In this document: piece after piece, positions 41,085-49,460 of the stretch
Position numbering within the stretch: the first letter of the stretch is position 1
How the letters are laid out: each line of letters opens with the position of its first letter
Source of the DNA: Anianibacter sp965662745
GTDB taxonomy: Bacteria > Pseudomonadota > Alphaproteobacteria > Rhodobacterales > Rhodobacteraceae
Length of the DNA stretch: 64,000 nt
Direction of reading: 5' to 3'
Assembly (NCBI GenBank): GCA_965662745.1
Contig: CBFIJK010000012.1
Location: forward strand, 7,096-71,095
Position numbers and translations under genes: made by a program
The notes under the pieces: generated by a model
What the model was told of the DNA's origin: nothing
What the model saw: the letters and a program-made list of their open reading frames with translations, nothing else
The model's database searches: none

Positions 41085-43178
41085 ATGAATGCAAGCACCA
41101 CCATGCAGCAGCCAAGCGCGCTGAACGGGGCTCTTCTTCCTGTGGGCATCCTCGCGGTGGTGGCGATGATGGTGCTTCCGCTGCCGGTCTGGCTGCTTGA
41201 CCTGTTCTTTGTGTTCAACATCCTCTTGGCGCTTCTGGTGTTGATGGTCGCGATGCACAGCTACCGTCCGCTGGATTTCTCGTCTTTTCCAACCGTGCTG
41301 TTGATCGCCACTGTGCTTCGGCTCGCGCTCAACGTCGCGTCCACACGAATTGTTTTGACGGATGGGCATACGGGGGCGGGGGCCGCGGGCCGCGTGATCG
41401 AGGCCTTCGGATCCTTTGTGATCGCGGGCAACTTCGCCGTCGGGATCGTGATCTTCGTGATCCTTATGATCATCAACCTGATGGTCATCACGAAGGGTGC
41501 GGGGCGTGTGTCGGAAGTTTCGGCTCGGTTCACGCTGGATGCCATGCCGGGCAAGCAGATGGCGATCGACGCGGATCTGAACGCTGGCCTGATGACACCG
41601 GATCAGGCGCGGGCGCGGCGCACGGAAGTCGCAGAAGAAGCGGATTTCTACGGCGCAATGGACGGTGCATCGAAATTCGTGAAGGGTGACGCAGTCGCCG
41701 GCATTCTCATCCTATTGGCCAACATCCTCGGCGGCATCATCATTGGCACCAGCCAGTATGGTCTCGCGATCGGTGAGGCGGCACAGACCTATGTGCTTTT
41801 GTCGATCGGTGACGGCCTTGTGGCGCAGATCCCGTCGCTGCTGTTGTCAATTGCGACCGCGATCATCGTGACGCGCGTGTCGTCCGCCCATGACATGACA
41901 AGCCATATTGGCCGTCAGGTGAACCTGTCCCGCGCCTGGATTCCCGTTGCTGCCGTCATGCTGATCCTCGGGATCGTGCCGGGGATGCCGAACGTGCTGT
42001 TTCTGGGGGCTGCCGCTGCCGCCGGATTTGCCGCTTGGCGGTCTCGGAAGGGCGCCGATGAAGCGCCTGTCGAACAGGACGACGCCTCCTCTGCCGCCGA
42101 GCCGGCGGTGCCCGGCGCGATCTCGACGCGCGACGTGATCGACCATGCACCCGTCACCCTTCAGGTCGGCTACGGCCTGATCGGCCTGATTGCCGAGGAA
42201 GAAGGCGGCACATTGGTGAACCGCATTACCGGAATTCGGCGTGAGGTGTCGAAGGCTGTGGGTTTCGTGATCCCCGGCGTGCGTATCCGTGACGATCTGG
42301 GCCTCGGAACAAATGGCTACCGGATCGTGATCCGCCAATCCATCCTGGCAGAGGATTTGGTCTATCCCGACCGCAAGTTGGCGCTTCCCGGTGCACGGTC
42401 GCGCAAGAAGCTGAAGGGGATCGAGGTGCGTGATCCATCTTTCGGGATGGAAGCCGTGTGGATCCTGCCGCACCAGAAGGCCGAGGCCGAGGCCGACGAC
42501 CATGTCGTGGTCGAGCCGGAATCGGTGATCGCGACCCATCTCAGCCAGGTTCTGCACGCTCATGCGGCCGAATTGCTGGGCCAGGATGACGTCCAGACCC
42601 TTGTCGATGCGCTTGCAGAGCACAGCCCGACACTCGTCCAGTCCGTCGTGCCCAAGCTTGTACCGCTGCACACCCTGACGGCTGTCATGCGTCATCTCTT
42701 GAAGGACGGCTTTCCTGTAAGCGATCTGCCGAGCATCCTCGAAGGATTGTCCGAGACCGCAGGTCGCGACGCGTCGCCAGCCGCATTGGCAGATTCCTTG
42801 CGCGCCGCCCTGACCGGTCAGCTCTTGCAGCAGATCGCGCCCGTTTCACAACCGGTTCCGATCATCACTCTCGCGCCCGATCTTGAAGCTCTGTTGCTAC
42901 GCAGCTTGCAGCAGGATGGAAGTCTGATGATCGAGCCGCAGCTCGCCGAAAGGGTCGCGCGCGGAATCTCGGACGTGTCCGAGCGGCTGGGAGGAGAGGG
43001 GCGCCGGGGTGTCGTCGTCGTCGCCCGTCAGATCCGGCAGGGCTTTGCCTCGCTCGTCAAAAGCCACGGCGTCGAGATCACAATCCTTTCCGTCAACGAA
43101 TTGCCGGACCATCGCCGCATTGAGATTGCCGGAAGCATCGGCCAGTCCGAGGCGCTCGCCGTCGGGTCCGCAGCATGA
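41085..43178 (+). CDS. flhA: Flagellar export gate protein FlhA
   Basis: The 697-residue product has the N-terminal eight-helix membrane domain with PLPVWLLDLFFVFNILLALL and the FHIPEP-region equivalent FVVITKGAGRVSEVSARFTL-type block (seen as MVITKGAGRVSEVSARFTLD, then AMPGKQMAIDADLNAGLMTP). A cytoplasmic chaperone-docking domain follows (VGYGLIGLIAEEEGGTLVNR, later VVVARQIRQGFASLVKSHGV). It overlaps the flhF-like gene by 4 bases. Confidence 0.96.
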   Translation: MNASTTMQQPSALNGALLPVGILAVVAMMVLPLPVWLLDLFFVFNILLALLVLMVAMHSYRPLDFSSFPTVLLIATVLRLALNVASTRIVLTDGHTGAGAAGRVIEAFGSFVIAGNFAVGIVIFVILMIINLMVITKGAGRVSEVSARFTLDAMPGKQMAIDADLNAGLMTPDQARARRTEVAEEADFYGAMDGASKFVKGDAVAGILILLANILGGIIIGTSQYGLAIGEAAQTYVLLSIGDGLVAQIPSLLLSIATAIIVTRVSSAHDMTSHIGRQVNLSRAWIPVAAVMLILGIVPGMPNVLFLGAAAAAGFAAWRSRKGADEAPVEQDDASSAAEPAVPGAISTRDVIDHAPVTLQVGYGLIGLIAEEEGGTLVNRITGIRREVSKAVGFVIPGVRIRDDLGLGTNGYRIVIRQSILAEDLVYPDRKLALPGARSRKKLKGIEVRDPSFGMEAVWILPHQKAEAEADDHVVVEPESVIATHLSQVLHAHAAELLGQDDVQTLVDALAEHSPTLVQSVVPKLVPLHTLTAVMRHLLKDGFPVSDLPSILEGLSETAGRDASPAALADSLRAALTGQLLQQIAPVSQPVPIITLAPDLEALLLRSLQQDGSLMIEPQLAERVARGISDVSERLGGEGRRGVVVVARQIRQGFASLVKSHGVEITILSVNELPDHRRIEIAGSIGQSEALAVGSAA

Positions 43179-43951
43179 GCCGGATTGTCACCATAAGGGC
43201 ATCCGAAGCGAATGAGGCGATCGAACTCGCGCTCACGCGGCTCGGAGAGGATGCGCTGATTGTCGCGACCCGCAGCGTTCCCGGTGGTATCGAGATCGAT
43301 GCGATCCAGTCCATCGCCGAGACGTCATTTGCCCAGCATTTGAACCGTCAACTTGCCCGGCCAAGCGAAGACCGCGCGGGCGCGACCCTTGGGTCTTCCC
43401 GTATCCTGTTGCTTGCCACTGCGGGAACCCCTGTCTCTGGGGTCGCCGCCGCACTGGGCAAGGCGATGATCCAGCGATCTGACCGAGAGCTGCGACTTGT
43501 CGGAGACGCCAGCTGTGCCGACGACCTTTGGCAGATCGCAGACCCGCTCGATGCCGAGGTGGGCTCTCTTGCCAACCAAATGATCGCCCCGCCGGTTGGT
43601 GTGCTGCATGAGCTTTGGTGTATGAGCGCCGAGCACGGCCGCCGTAGCATCGTCGAGGAAATTCTCGGTGAAGGCGGATGCACTCTTTGCCTTGCGCTTC
43701 CGACAGGCCTGCGCCGCGCCCGCATCGCGCAACTCGTAGAAGGCTGGCGCGACCTGGATCCATCAATTCTTCTGTGCGCGACGGGCGACATGCCTGCGGA
43801 AGATTACGATCTTCGCGCTCTCGACGAGGCAAGGTTTCCCGCGCTCTGGATCGCCGAGACGACCGCACAAGAGCTTCGGCTCGCCCCCCAAGATTCCATC
43901 ACAATCCCCAGTCTTCGAGGCCGTCATGATAGCGCCACGCCAGTACACTGA
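43175..43951 (+). CDS. Degenerate FlhF-like protein without a GTPase P-loop
   Basis: The 258-residue product occupies the flhF position between flhA and fliA. Its first 45 residues (SRIVTIRASEANEAIELALT, then RLGEDALIVATRSVPGGIEI) follow the FlhF N-terminal pattern. Where FlhF has its GTPase P-loop (GPTGVGKTT type), this protein has LLLATAGTPVSGVAAALGKA, without the glycine/lysine core, and the later GTPase motifs are not visible. It probably lacks GTPase activity. It overlaps flhA by 4 bases and fliA by 26. Confidence 0.72.
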   Translation: MSRIVTIRASEANEAIELALTRLGEDALIVATRSVPGGIEIDAIQSIAETSFAQHLNRQLARPSEDRAGATLGSSRILLLATAGTPVSGVAAALGKAMIQRSDRELRLVGDASCADDLWQIADPLDAEVGSLANQMIAPPVGVLHELWCMSAEHGRRSIVEEILGEGGCTLCLALPTGLRRARIAQLVEGWRDLDPSILLCATGDMPAEDYDLRALDEARFPALWIAETTAQELRLAPQDSITIPSLRGRHDSATPVH

Positions 43952-44642
43952 ACAAGATCGCAAATCCCATCAGCGCACCGAAGATCACATGGATCTGGTC
44001 CGTCGCATTGCATGGCATTTCAGTGGGCGGATCGGCCATTTCGCCGAGATCGAGGAGTTGATGCAGGCCGGATATCAAGGCCTTGTCGACGCGAGCCATC
44101 GCTATACGGCGCAGGAAGGGGTGAATTTCGCCGCCTACGCCGCAATCCGCATTCGCGGCTCGATCGTCGATTTGCTGCGCAAGAACTCGAACCTGTGCCG
44201 CTCTACCATCGAGATGCGGCGCAAGATCCGTCAAGGGCAAGCCTCGCTTGAGCAAAAGCTGGGCCGTACAGCTGAGCCAGAAGAACTGGCCGAGGCGCTT
44301 GGGATCGGTCTTGACGAATTGCATGAGCAGAATGCCCTGGCCCAAGCCAATCAGCATCAGTCGCTTGATGAGGTCTACACGGATCAGTCATTGCTGTTCG
44401 CACAGCCTTCGGAGTCCATCGAAGACATCATCGAGTCGCGAGAAATGAAGAGTTTTCTGCGCGACGCGCTGGGCCAGATCCCAGAGCGCGAGGCGCTGGT
44501 CCTGCAACTGTACTATGTGGAAGATCTGAATGTGTACGAGGTCGGCGCGATCCTTGGGGTAACGACCGGCCGCGTGTCGCAGATCAAGAAATCCGCCATC
44601 ATCAAGCTGCGCAAGATCATCGAAGACCGTATGAAAGAATAA
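43926..44642 (+). CDS. fliA: RNA polymerase sigma-28 factor FliA
   Basis: The 238-residue product has sigma-70 regions 2 (HMDLVRRIAWHFSGRIGHFA, then EIEELMQAGYQGLVDASHRY and AAYAAIRIRGSIVDLLRKNS), 3 and 4 (LVLQLYYVEDLNVYEVGAIL, then GVTTGRVSQIKKSAIIKLRK) in FliA spacing. It drives late flagellar genes and is held by FlgM (38303-38599). It starts inside the flhF-like gene, and a hairpin follows the stop. Confidence 0.94.
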   Translation: MIAPRQYTEQDRKSHQRTEDHMDLVRRIAWHFSGRIGHFAEIEELMQAGYQGLVDASHRYTAQEGVNFAAYAAIRIRGSIVDLLRKNSNLCRSTIEMRRKIRQGQASLEQKLGRTAEPEELAEALGIGLDELHEQNALAQANQHQSLDEVYTDQSLLFAQPSESIEDIIESREMKSFLRDALGQIPEREALVLQLYYVEDLNVYEVGAILGVTTGRVSQIKKSAIIKLRKIIEDRMKE

Positions 44643-44643
44643 G

Positions 44644-44672
44644 CGCCATCCAGGAGGGGTCTGGATGGCGCT
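44644..44672 (+). terminator. Hairpin terminator after fliA
   Basis: GCGCCATCCAG pairs perfectly with CTGGATGGCGC around a 7-base loop, starting 2 bases after the fliA stop. No long T run follows. It marks the end of the flagellar island on this strand. Confidence 0.7.
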
Positions 44673-44772
44673 CTAAGCACCGTTCTGATGCTGGACTGCA
44701 AGGGTGGCGATATACGGAGCCCCGCCACTCTTCAACGAATTGAAAGTTTCGACGCGCTATCTTTCGGTTCAC

Positions 44773-45414
44773 TTAGAACATCGACAACTCGCGGCTGATT
44801 ATGGCGGCATGCGCACGGTTGCGCGCACCGAGCTTCGTGCAAATGCCCCGCATGTACATCTTCACGGTTGCCTCGGTCGCATCCATTTCGCGGGCGATTT
44901 CCTTGTTGGTCAATCCGTCTGCCGCAAGACGCAACACGAACATCTCTCTGTCGGTGAGATTGTGTTCCTGCTGGCTGCCTGATGGCGACGAGCTTGATCC
45001 GTCCATCGGGATGAAGACCTGACCCGAATCGACCAGTCGGATGACGCTGACCAGCGATTTGAGCGGCATCGTCTTCGGAATCAAACCCTTGGCGCCAAGT
45101 TCAAGCGCGCTGCTGAGAAAGTGCCGATCAACATTGCCGGTAAAGAGGATCACCTTGGCATCGCCTGCGGCGCGCACAACCTGCTTGACGCTTTCCAATC
45201 CGACCATTCCCGGCATCTTGAGATCGAGCATCACGACCCGAAAAGGCCCATCTTGCTGAAGGGCTTTGACGGCCTGGTCGTAAGTATCGACAATTGCAGC
45301 CGAAAAATCCGGGGTGTTAGTCAACAGGTTCGCAACCGCCTCGCTTATCAGGCGATGATCGTCGGCGATGAGAACCTTGATGTCGTCCGTTTGCATTTCC
45401 AGATTAGAGTTCAT
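44773..45414 (-). CDS. NarL/LuxR-family response regulator
   Basis: The start is ATG 45414, preceded by AGGA; the TTG at 45423 is less likely. The 213-residue product has an N-terminal receiver with D64 (VVMLDLKMPGMVGLESV) and a C-terminal LuxR helix-turn-helix (NLTDREMFVLRLAADGLTNK, then EIAREMDATEATVKMYMRGI). It is divergent from the molybdopterin-fold protein and hybrid kinase, a natural partner set by position. Its targets are unknown. Confidence 0.92.
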   Translation of the reverse strand: MNSNLEMQTDDIKVLIADDHRLISEAVANLLTNTPDFSAAIVDTYDQAVKALQQDGPFRVVMLDLKMPGMVGLESVKQVVRAAGDAKVILFTGNVDRHFLSSALELGAKGLIPKTMPLKSLVSVIRLVDSGQVFIPMDGSSSSPSGSQQEHNLTDREMFVLRLAADGLTNKEIAREMDATEATVKMYMRGICTKLGARNRAHAAIISRELSMF

Positions 45415-45693
45415 TGGGGGCAATCCTGCGCGTTTCCGCGCATCCTGAGGTTAGGTTTTAGACCAATCTTGAAGATTCAAACACTTTTTGCACGGAAGAA
45501 CATCATTGACTCGGGGGAACCAAAGATCGGAAGGCTCGCCAATTCGCATTCGTGCGCACCGGTCGTCAAGCTTGGGTACCTGATGCATTCGGTCGCACCT
45601 TAAAGATACATAGAGAATATCCTTCGATACCGGTACAAATTAATCTTCTTGCTCTATGCGACAGAATACAATCTTCAAATCGGAGGGATCACC

Positions 45694-46188
45694 ATGTCCA
45701 GGTTCACCGCCATCGTAATGGCGCTTGCATCTTGCGTTCTGATTGGCGCCGGGCCTCAACAGGCGAACGCGCAGGCAACCTTGACGATCGTTGATGAAGA
45801 GGCCGACGTGAGCCTTATCCTTGATGAGGAAGCCTTGCTCGATCTGCCGCAGCACGAGTTCCGGACCTCTACGATCTGGACCAAGGGGGAAATCCTTTTT
45901 TCCGGACCCAGGCTGTCGGACGTTCTGGAACTGGCGAAAATTGGAACTGGCAAGGTGATGTTGAGCGCCGTGAACAACTATTCGGTCGAGATGCCCCGTA
46001 GCTTTGTCGGAGAGGATACGCCGATCCTCGCCATCCGAATGAACGGAGAGCCATTCTCACTGCGCGAGAAAGGGCCGATTTGGGTGGTCTTTCCGTATGA
46101 TGTGTCGGAAGAATTCAAATCCGCACAACACTACGCCTTGAGTATTTGGCAGCTGACCGAGATTCAAGTATCGCCCGCAGATTCCTGA
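45694..46188 (+). CDS. Secreted oxidoreductase molybdopterin-binding-fold protein without Mo-ligand cysteine
   Basis: The start is ATG 45694 with CGGAGGG upstream. The 164-residue product has a signal peptide cleaved near ANA-Q and a core resembling the sulfite-oxidase/YedY molybdopterin fold (TIWTKGEILFSGPRLSDVLE, then SVEMPRSFVGEDTPILAIRM and EKGPIWVVFPYDVSEEFKSA). The mature part has no cysteine, so it cannot ligate molybdenum in the known way. Encoded 16 bases before a membrane hybrid kinase, it may be a periplasmic sensor partner. Confidence 0.7.
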   Translation: MSRFTAIVMALASCVLIGAGPQQANAQATLTIVDEEADVSLILDEEALLDLPQHEFRTSTIWTKGEILFSGPRLSDVLELAKIGTGKVMLSAVNNYSVEMPRSFVGEDTPILAIRMNGEPFSLREKGPIWVVFPYDVSEEFKSAQHYALSIWQLTEIQVSPADS

Positions 46189-46204
46189 GTGATCGAGAAC
46201 GTCG

Positions 46205-48757
46205 ATGAAAAAGCAAAGATTGAGGCTGCCAGCCATCCTGTTGCTGATTTGCCTGATTCTTTCGGCGATTTCATTGATTGTAAGCGTCTTTGATTTTCAG
46301 GCGCGCCTTGACGAAGTCGACGCTGCGGACAGCGACAACCAAGGGTGGTTGATTTCGCAGCTCGAAGTCGACCATCGGAACCTTCTGGCTGCCGTGTTCT
46401 CGTCACTTATAACGACCTCCGATGCAGGGCCTGATCTATCAGAGGCCGAATTGGCAAATGTCGTTCGCAAGTTTGATATCTATTACAGCCGGATAAACGC
46501 GGTTGAGGCTTCGTTGGACACCTTGCACCTGCCAGAGTCGCTTAGCGACCGCATGGCGTTCCTGCGACAGGATCTCCAAAGCCTGACAACGGTGGTCGAC
46601 AGTCTGACGATTGAAGACGCTTCCATTCTGGCCGAGGTGGCAGAGCAGCTTGCTCAGTCGCAGGCAGCCGTACGCGATTTGACGACGGGTGCGTTGCAGG
46701 TCTTCACCGAAAACACGTCAACCGCGCGAGAGCGCAAAGGCCAGCTGTCCAGGCGATTTCAGATTCAGTCGTTCGTTCTGCTCGGTATGATGGTTCTCTC
46801 GTCGTTTCTGGCAGTCAGGCTATGGACGGACCTGGAAGAACGGTCCGCCATGGTCCACCGCGCATCGGACACCATCAGCAAGGCATATGATGCGTCCCAA
46901 AGCGCGGTCTTCGTCTTGGATTCCCAGGGACGTCTGCTGCACAACAACAAGGCGTCTAGAAAGATTTTCGAGCTGAATTTCGAAGATCTGATCAAAGATC
47001 CGATCATTGATTGCATTGCGCCAGCACGGCACAGAAGTTTTTTTCGGGAGCTGTTCAACGAACTTGCGGTCGACAGCAATCACCCTGTGCTCAAGACCAC
47101 GCTTCAGAGAACCTGGGCGGTGCGTGCATCCGGTGAGGAATTTCCTGTCGAGGTTTCGCTCACGCGTGATGAAAACTTCATGGATGAGCCGATCTTCATT
47201 GCCTACGTGACCGATATCTCTGAACAGGTCTTGTCAGAGCAGAAGATCGAGGCCGCGCTCGACGAAGCTGAAAAGTCTGCGGCCGCGAAGAGCATGTTCC
47301 TCGCCACGATGAGCCATGAGATGCGCACGCCGCTTCATGGGGTGATCGCATCGCTCGATCTTATGGATGAGAAGGCGCTGAAGGACGAAGACGGCGTCCT
47401 TCTGAAAACAGCCCGAGACTGTGCGCAGCGTGCCTTGGCGCAAATCAATGACGTATTGGAAATGACACGTCTGGGTGCAAGCAGTGAGGCGCAAAGCGAG
47501 TTCGTTCCGCAGGATGTGGTGGGTGGCATTGTTGAGGAATTGCGCCCGCTGGCCACCGAGCATGGAAATGAGATCAATCTTGTCCTGACGGGCAAAAGCG
47601 ATGGTCGGTATCTTGGTGCGGCGATGGCCTTTTCGCGTGCCATCTCGAACCTTGCCGGAAATGCGGTGAAATTCACGTCCAATGGCAAGATTGATGTCCG
47701 CCTCAACTTTCAGAAGGTGGACGGCGATACGACCCGGGTCGATGTCCAAATCTCTGATGACGGTCCGGGCATCCCTGTTGAGCATCAGGCGAGGATTTTC
47801 GACGAGTTCGAAACGCTCGCTCAATACAAGCACAGTCTGCGATCGGGGACGGGCCTTGGTCTTGCGATCGCGCGGACCGCAGTCGATCGCCTCGGTGGCT
47901 CTCTAACGCTGGAGAGTGAGCCCGGCGCTGGCAGCCTTTTCTCCTTTGCGATCGAACTCGCTCCGGCGCCCGAACCAGCGAAGGAACCGAAGGCGACAGA
48001 GACGGCTGGGGCAGAGATGAATTACATCCGCGCGAAGACGCTCGTGGTGGATGACAATGAGATCAACCGCGTCTTGCTGTGCCAAATGTTGAAGCGTCTC
48101 GGACACGAGGTCGACACCGCCAACGATGGGGTCGAAGCCGTAATCAAGGCCCGGAGCCAATGCTTTGATGTGATCCTGATGGATGTGAGCATGCCGGTCC
48201 TTGATGGATTTGAAGCGACGCGGCAGATCCGGGCCGAAGGCCCGTCCAAAGACGCGCTTGTGATCGGCGTGACGGCCTATCTCGACCAGGATGAGCCACG
48301 TCTTCAATCCTCGGGAATGGACGACGTCCTGACAAAGCCGCTTGCTTTGAGCACTTTGAAGACTGCGCTTGAAACTTACCTGAGCGCGCACATGATTTCC
48401 GACATCCCGCGTGAACCCGTTGAAGAAACCGAGGGCGGGCACTTGTCGGACCTTCAGGATCTTGTTGGCGCGGAAACCGCGGTTGCCTTGTTCAGGCAGG
48501 CATTGGACGACGCCCAAGAGGCGATAGAGGCCATGAAGATGCCCGATGCCAGCAGCGAAAGCATTGCTCAAAAGGTTCACTATGCAATCGGGCCCACGAT
48601 GATGGTTGGTCTTCGCGACCTTGGGCAAACGTTCTCGAAGGCCGAAAACGCTGCAGCGGTGAACGACCGTAGCGCGATCCGTGACCTTGTTCCCAGTGCG
48701 ACCACGATGCTCGCCGCCGCGCGGTCGATGCTCGAAACCGCGAGCCAGGAGCACTAG
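46205..48757 (+). CDS. Membrane hybrid sensor histidine kinase (PAS-HisKA-HATPase-REC-Hpt)
   Basis: The 850-residue product has membrane segments near 9-28 and 188-206 enclosing a helical periplasmic sensor, a PAS domain (about 220-345), and a HisKA box with H371 (FLATMSHEMRTPLHGVI). HATPase motifs follow (DDGPGIPVEHQARIFDEF and SGTGLGLAIARTAVDRLGGS). A receiver with D660 (DVILMDVSMPVLDGFEA) and a C-terminal Hpt domain with H792 (QKVHYAIGPTMMVGLRDL) complete a phosphorelay. The upstream secreted protein and divergent NarL regulator are likely partners. Confidence 0.9.
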   Translation: MKKQRLRLPAILLLICLILSAISLIVSVFDFQARLDEVDAADSDNQGWLISQLEVDHRNLLAAVFSSLITTSDAGPDLSEAELANVVRKFDIYYSRINAVEASLDTLHLPESLSDRMAFLRQDLQSLTTVVDSLTIEDASILAEVAEQLAQSQAAVRDLTTGALQVFTENTSTARERKGQLSRRFQIQSFVLLGMMVLSSFLAVRLWTDLEERSAMVHRASDTISKAYDASQSAVFVLDSQGRLLHNNKASRKIFELNFEDLIKDPIIDCIAPARHRSFFRELFNELAVDSNHPVLKTTLQRTWAVRASGEEFPVEVSLTRDENFMDEPIFIAYVTDISEQVLSEQKIEAALDEAEKSAAAKSMFLATMSHEMRTPLHGVIASLDLMDEKALKDEDGVLLKTARDCAQRALAQINDVLEMTRLGASSEAQSEFVPQDVVGGIVEELRPLATEHGNEINLVLTGKSDGRYLGAAMAFSRAISNLAGNAVKFTSNGKIDVRLNFQKVDGDTTRVDVQISDDGPGIPVEHQARIFDEFETLAQYKHSLRSGTGLGLAIARTAVDRLGGSLTLESEPGAGSLFSFAIELAPAPEPAKEPKATETAGAEMNYIRAKTLVVDDNEINRVLLCQMLKRLGHEVDTANDGVEAVIKARSQCFDVILMDVSMPVLDGFEATRQIRAEGPSKDALVIGVTAYLDQDEPRLQSSGMDDVLTKPLALSTLKTALETYLSAHMISDIPREPVEETEGGHLSDLQDLVGAETAVALFRQALDDAQEAIEAMKMPDASSESIAQKVHYAIGPTMMVGLRDLGQTFSKAENAAAVNDRSAIRDLVPSATTMLAAARSMLETASQEH

Positions 48758-49460
48758 TCATTTTTTCGTTGCCCTAGGGCGACCAAAGCTGTGGCTGGCG
48801 CGATGTTGCCGTCAGGCCAAAGGGCACAGCGGGTGTTGATCCACTCGATCCCTCACATCGCCCTTTTTTCAACGTCCTCATCGCCGCGTACAGACCCGCG
48901 GCGAGAGTTGGCATCGGTCTTGCATAGTCTGTACATGGCCCGGCCAAGGTAGTGTGGCGGCTTTCCATCTTGCGACTCAGCGAATGGAAAGGTCCGCGAT
49001 CTGCAATCGTGACGGGCGCCAACGCCGTTGCCCTCGTGGGCGCCGCTCAAGGACTGTTTGCGCCAGAATACCGGGTGCGCGACCAGTCTGTGCCGAGGGG
49101 CCTGCGAGTCGACAACAAGGACGACGCGACATGGAGGGAAACCCTCCATCTGGCGATTCGGGTGAAATCACCCGCCGGAATCCTTCTCGCTTGAGAGAAA
49201 GGGTTCACAAGTCAGGTCTGGCGTCTTTATCGCTTTTGATGTGCGTATCCATATCGAAGGATATGTATCATTCAAAAAGATATATTTTTTTATTTTACGG
49301 CCTACTAAAACTATAAAAAAACTATTCCTGAAAACTTTTACCACGTTTTTTACTTCGTACGAAGATAAGGATCTGCGACTATCTATGTTCATTCTAGGGC
49401 ATGCGGTGTTTGAGCTTCCGCTCGGGGCCACTTCGTTTGGGGCATGCGTTGGAATAGAAA
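48758..49460. other. 703-base intergenic region, AT-rich towards the right
   Basis: No gene is supported: the open frames here lack ribosome sites and family patterns. A palindrome GCCCTAGGGC lies just after the kinase gene at about 48770-48779. From about 49240 to 49400 the sequence becomes strikingly AT-rich, with runs of T and A, unlike the flanking high-GC genes. This stretch may hold the promoter of the RTX gene. Confidence 0.55.
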
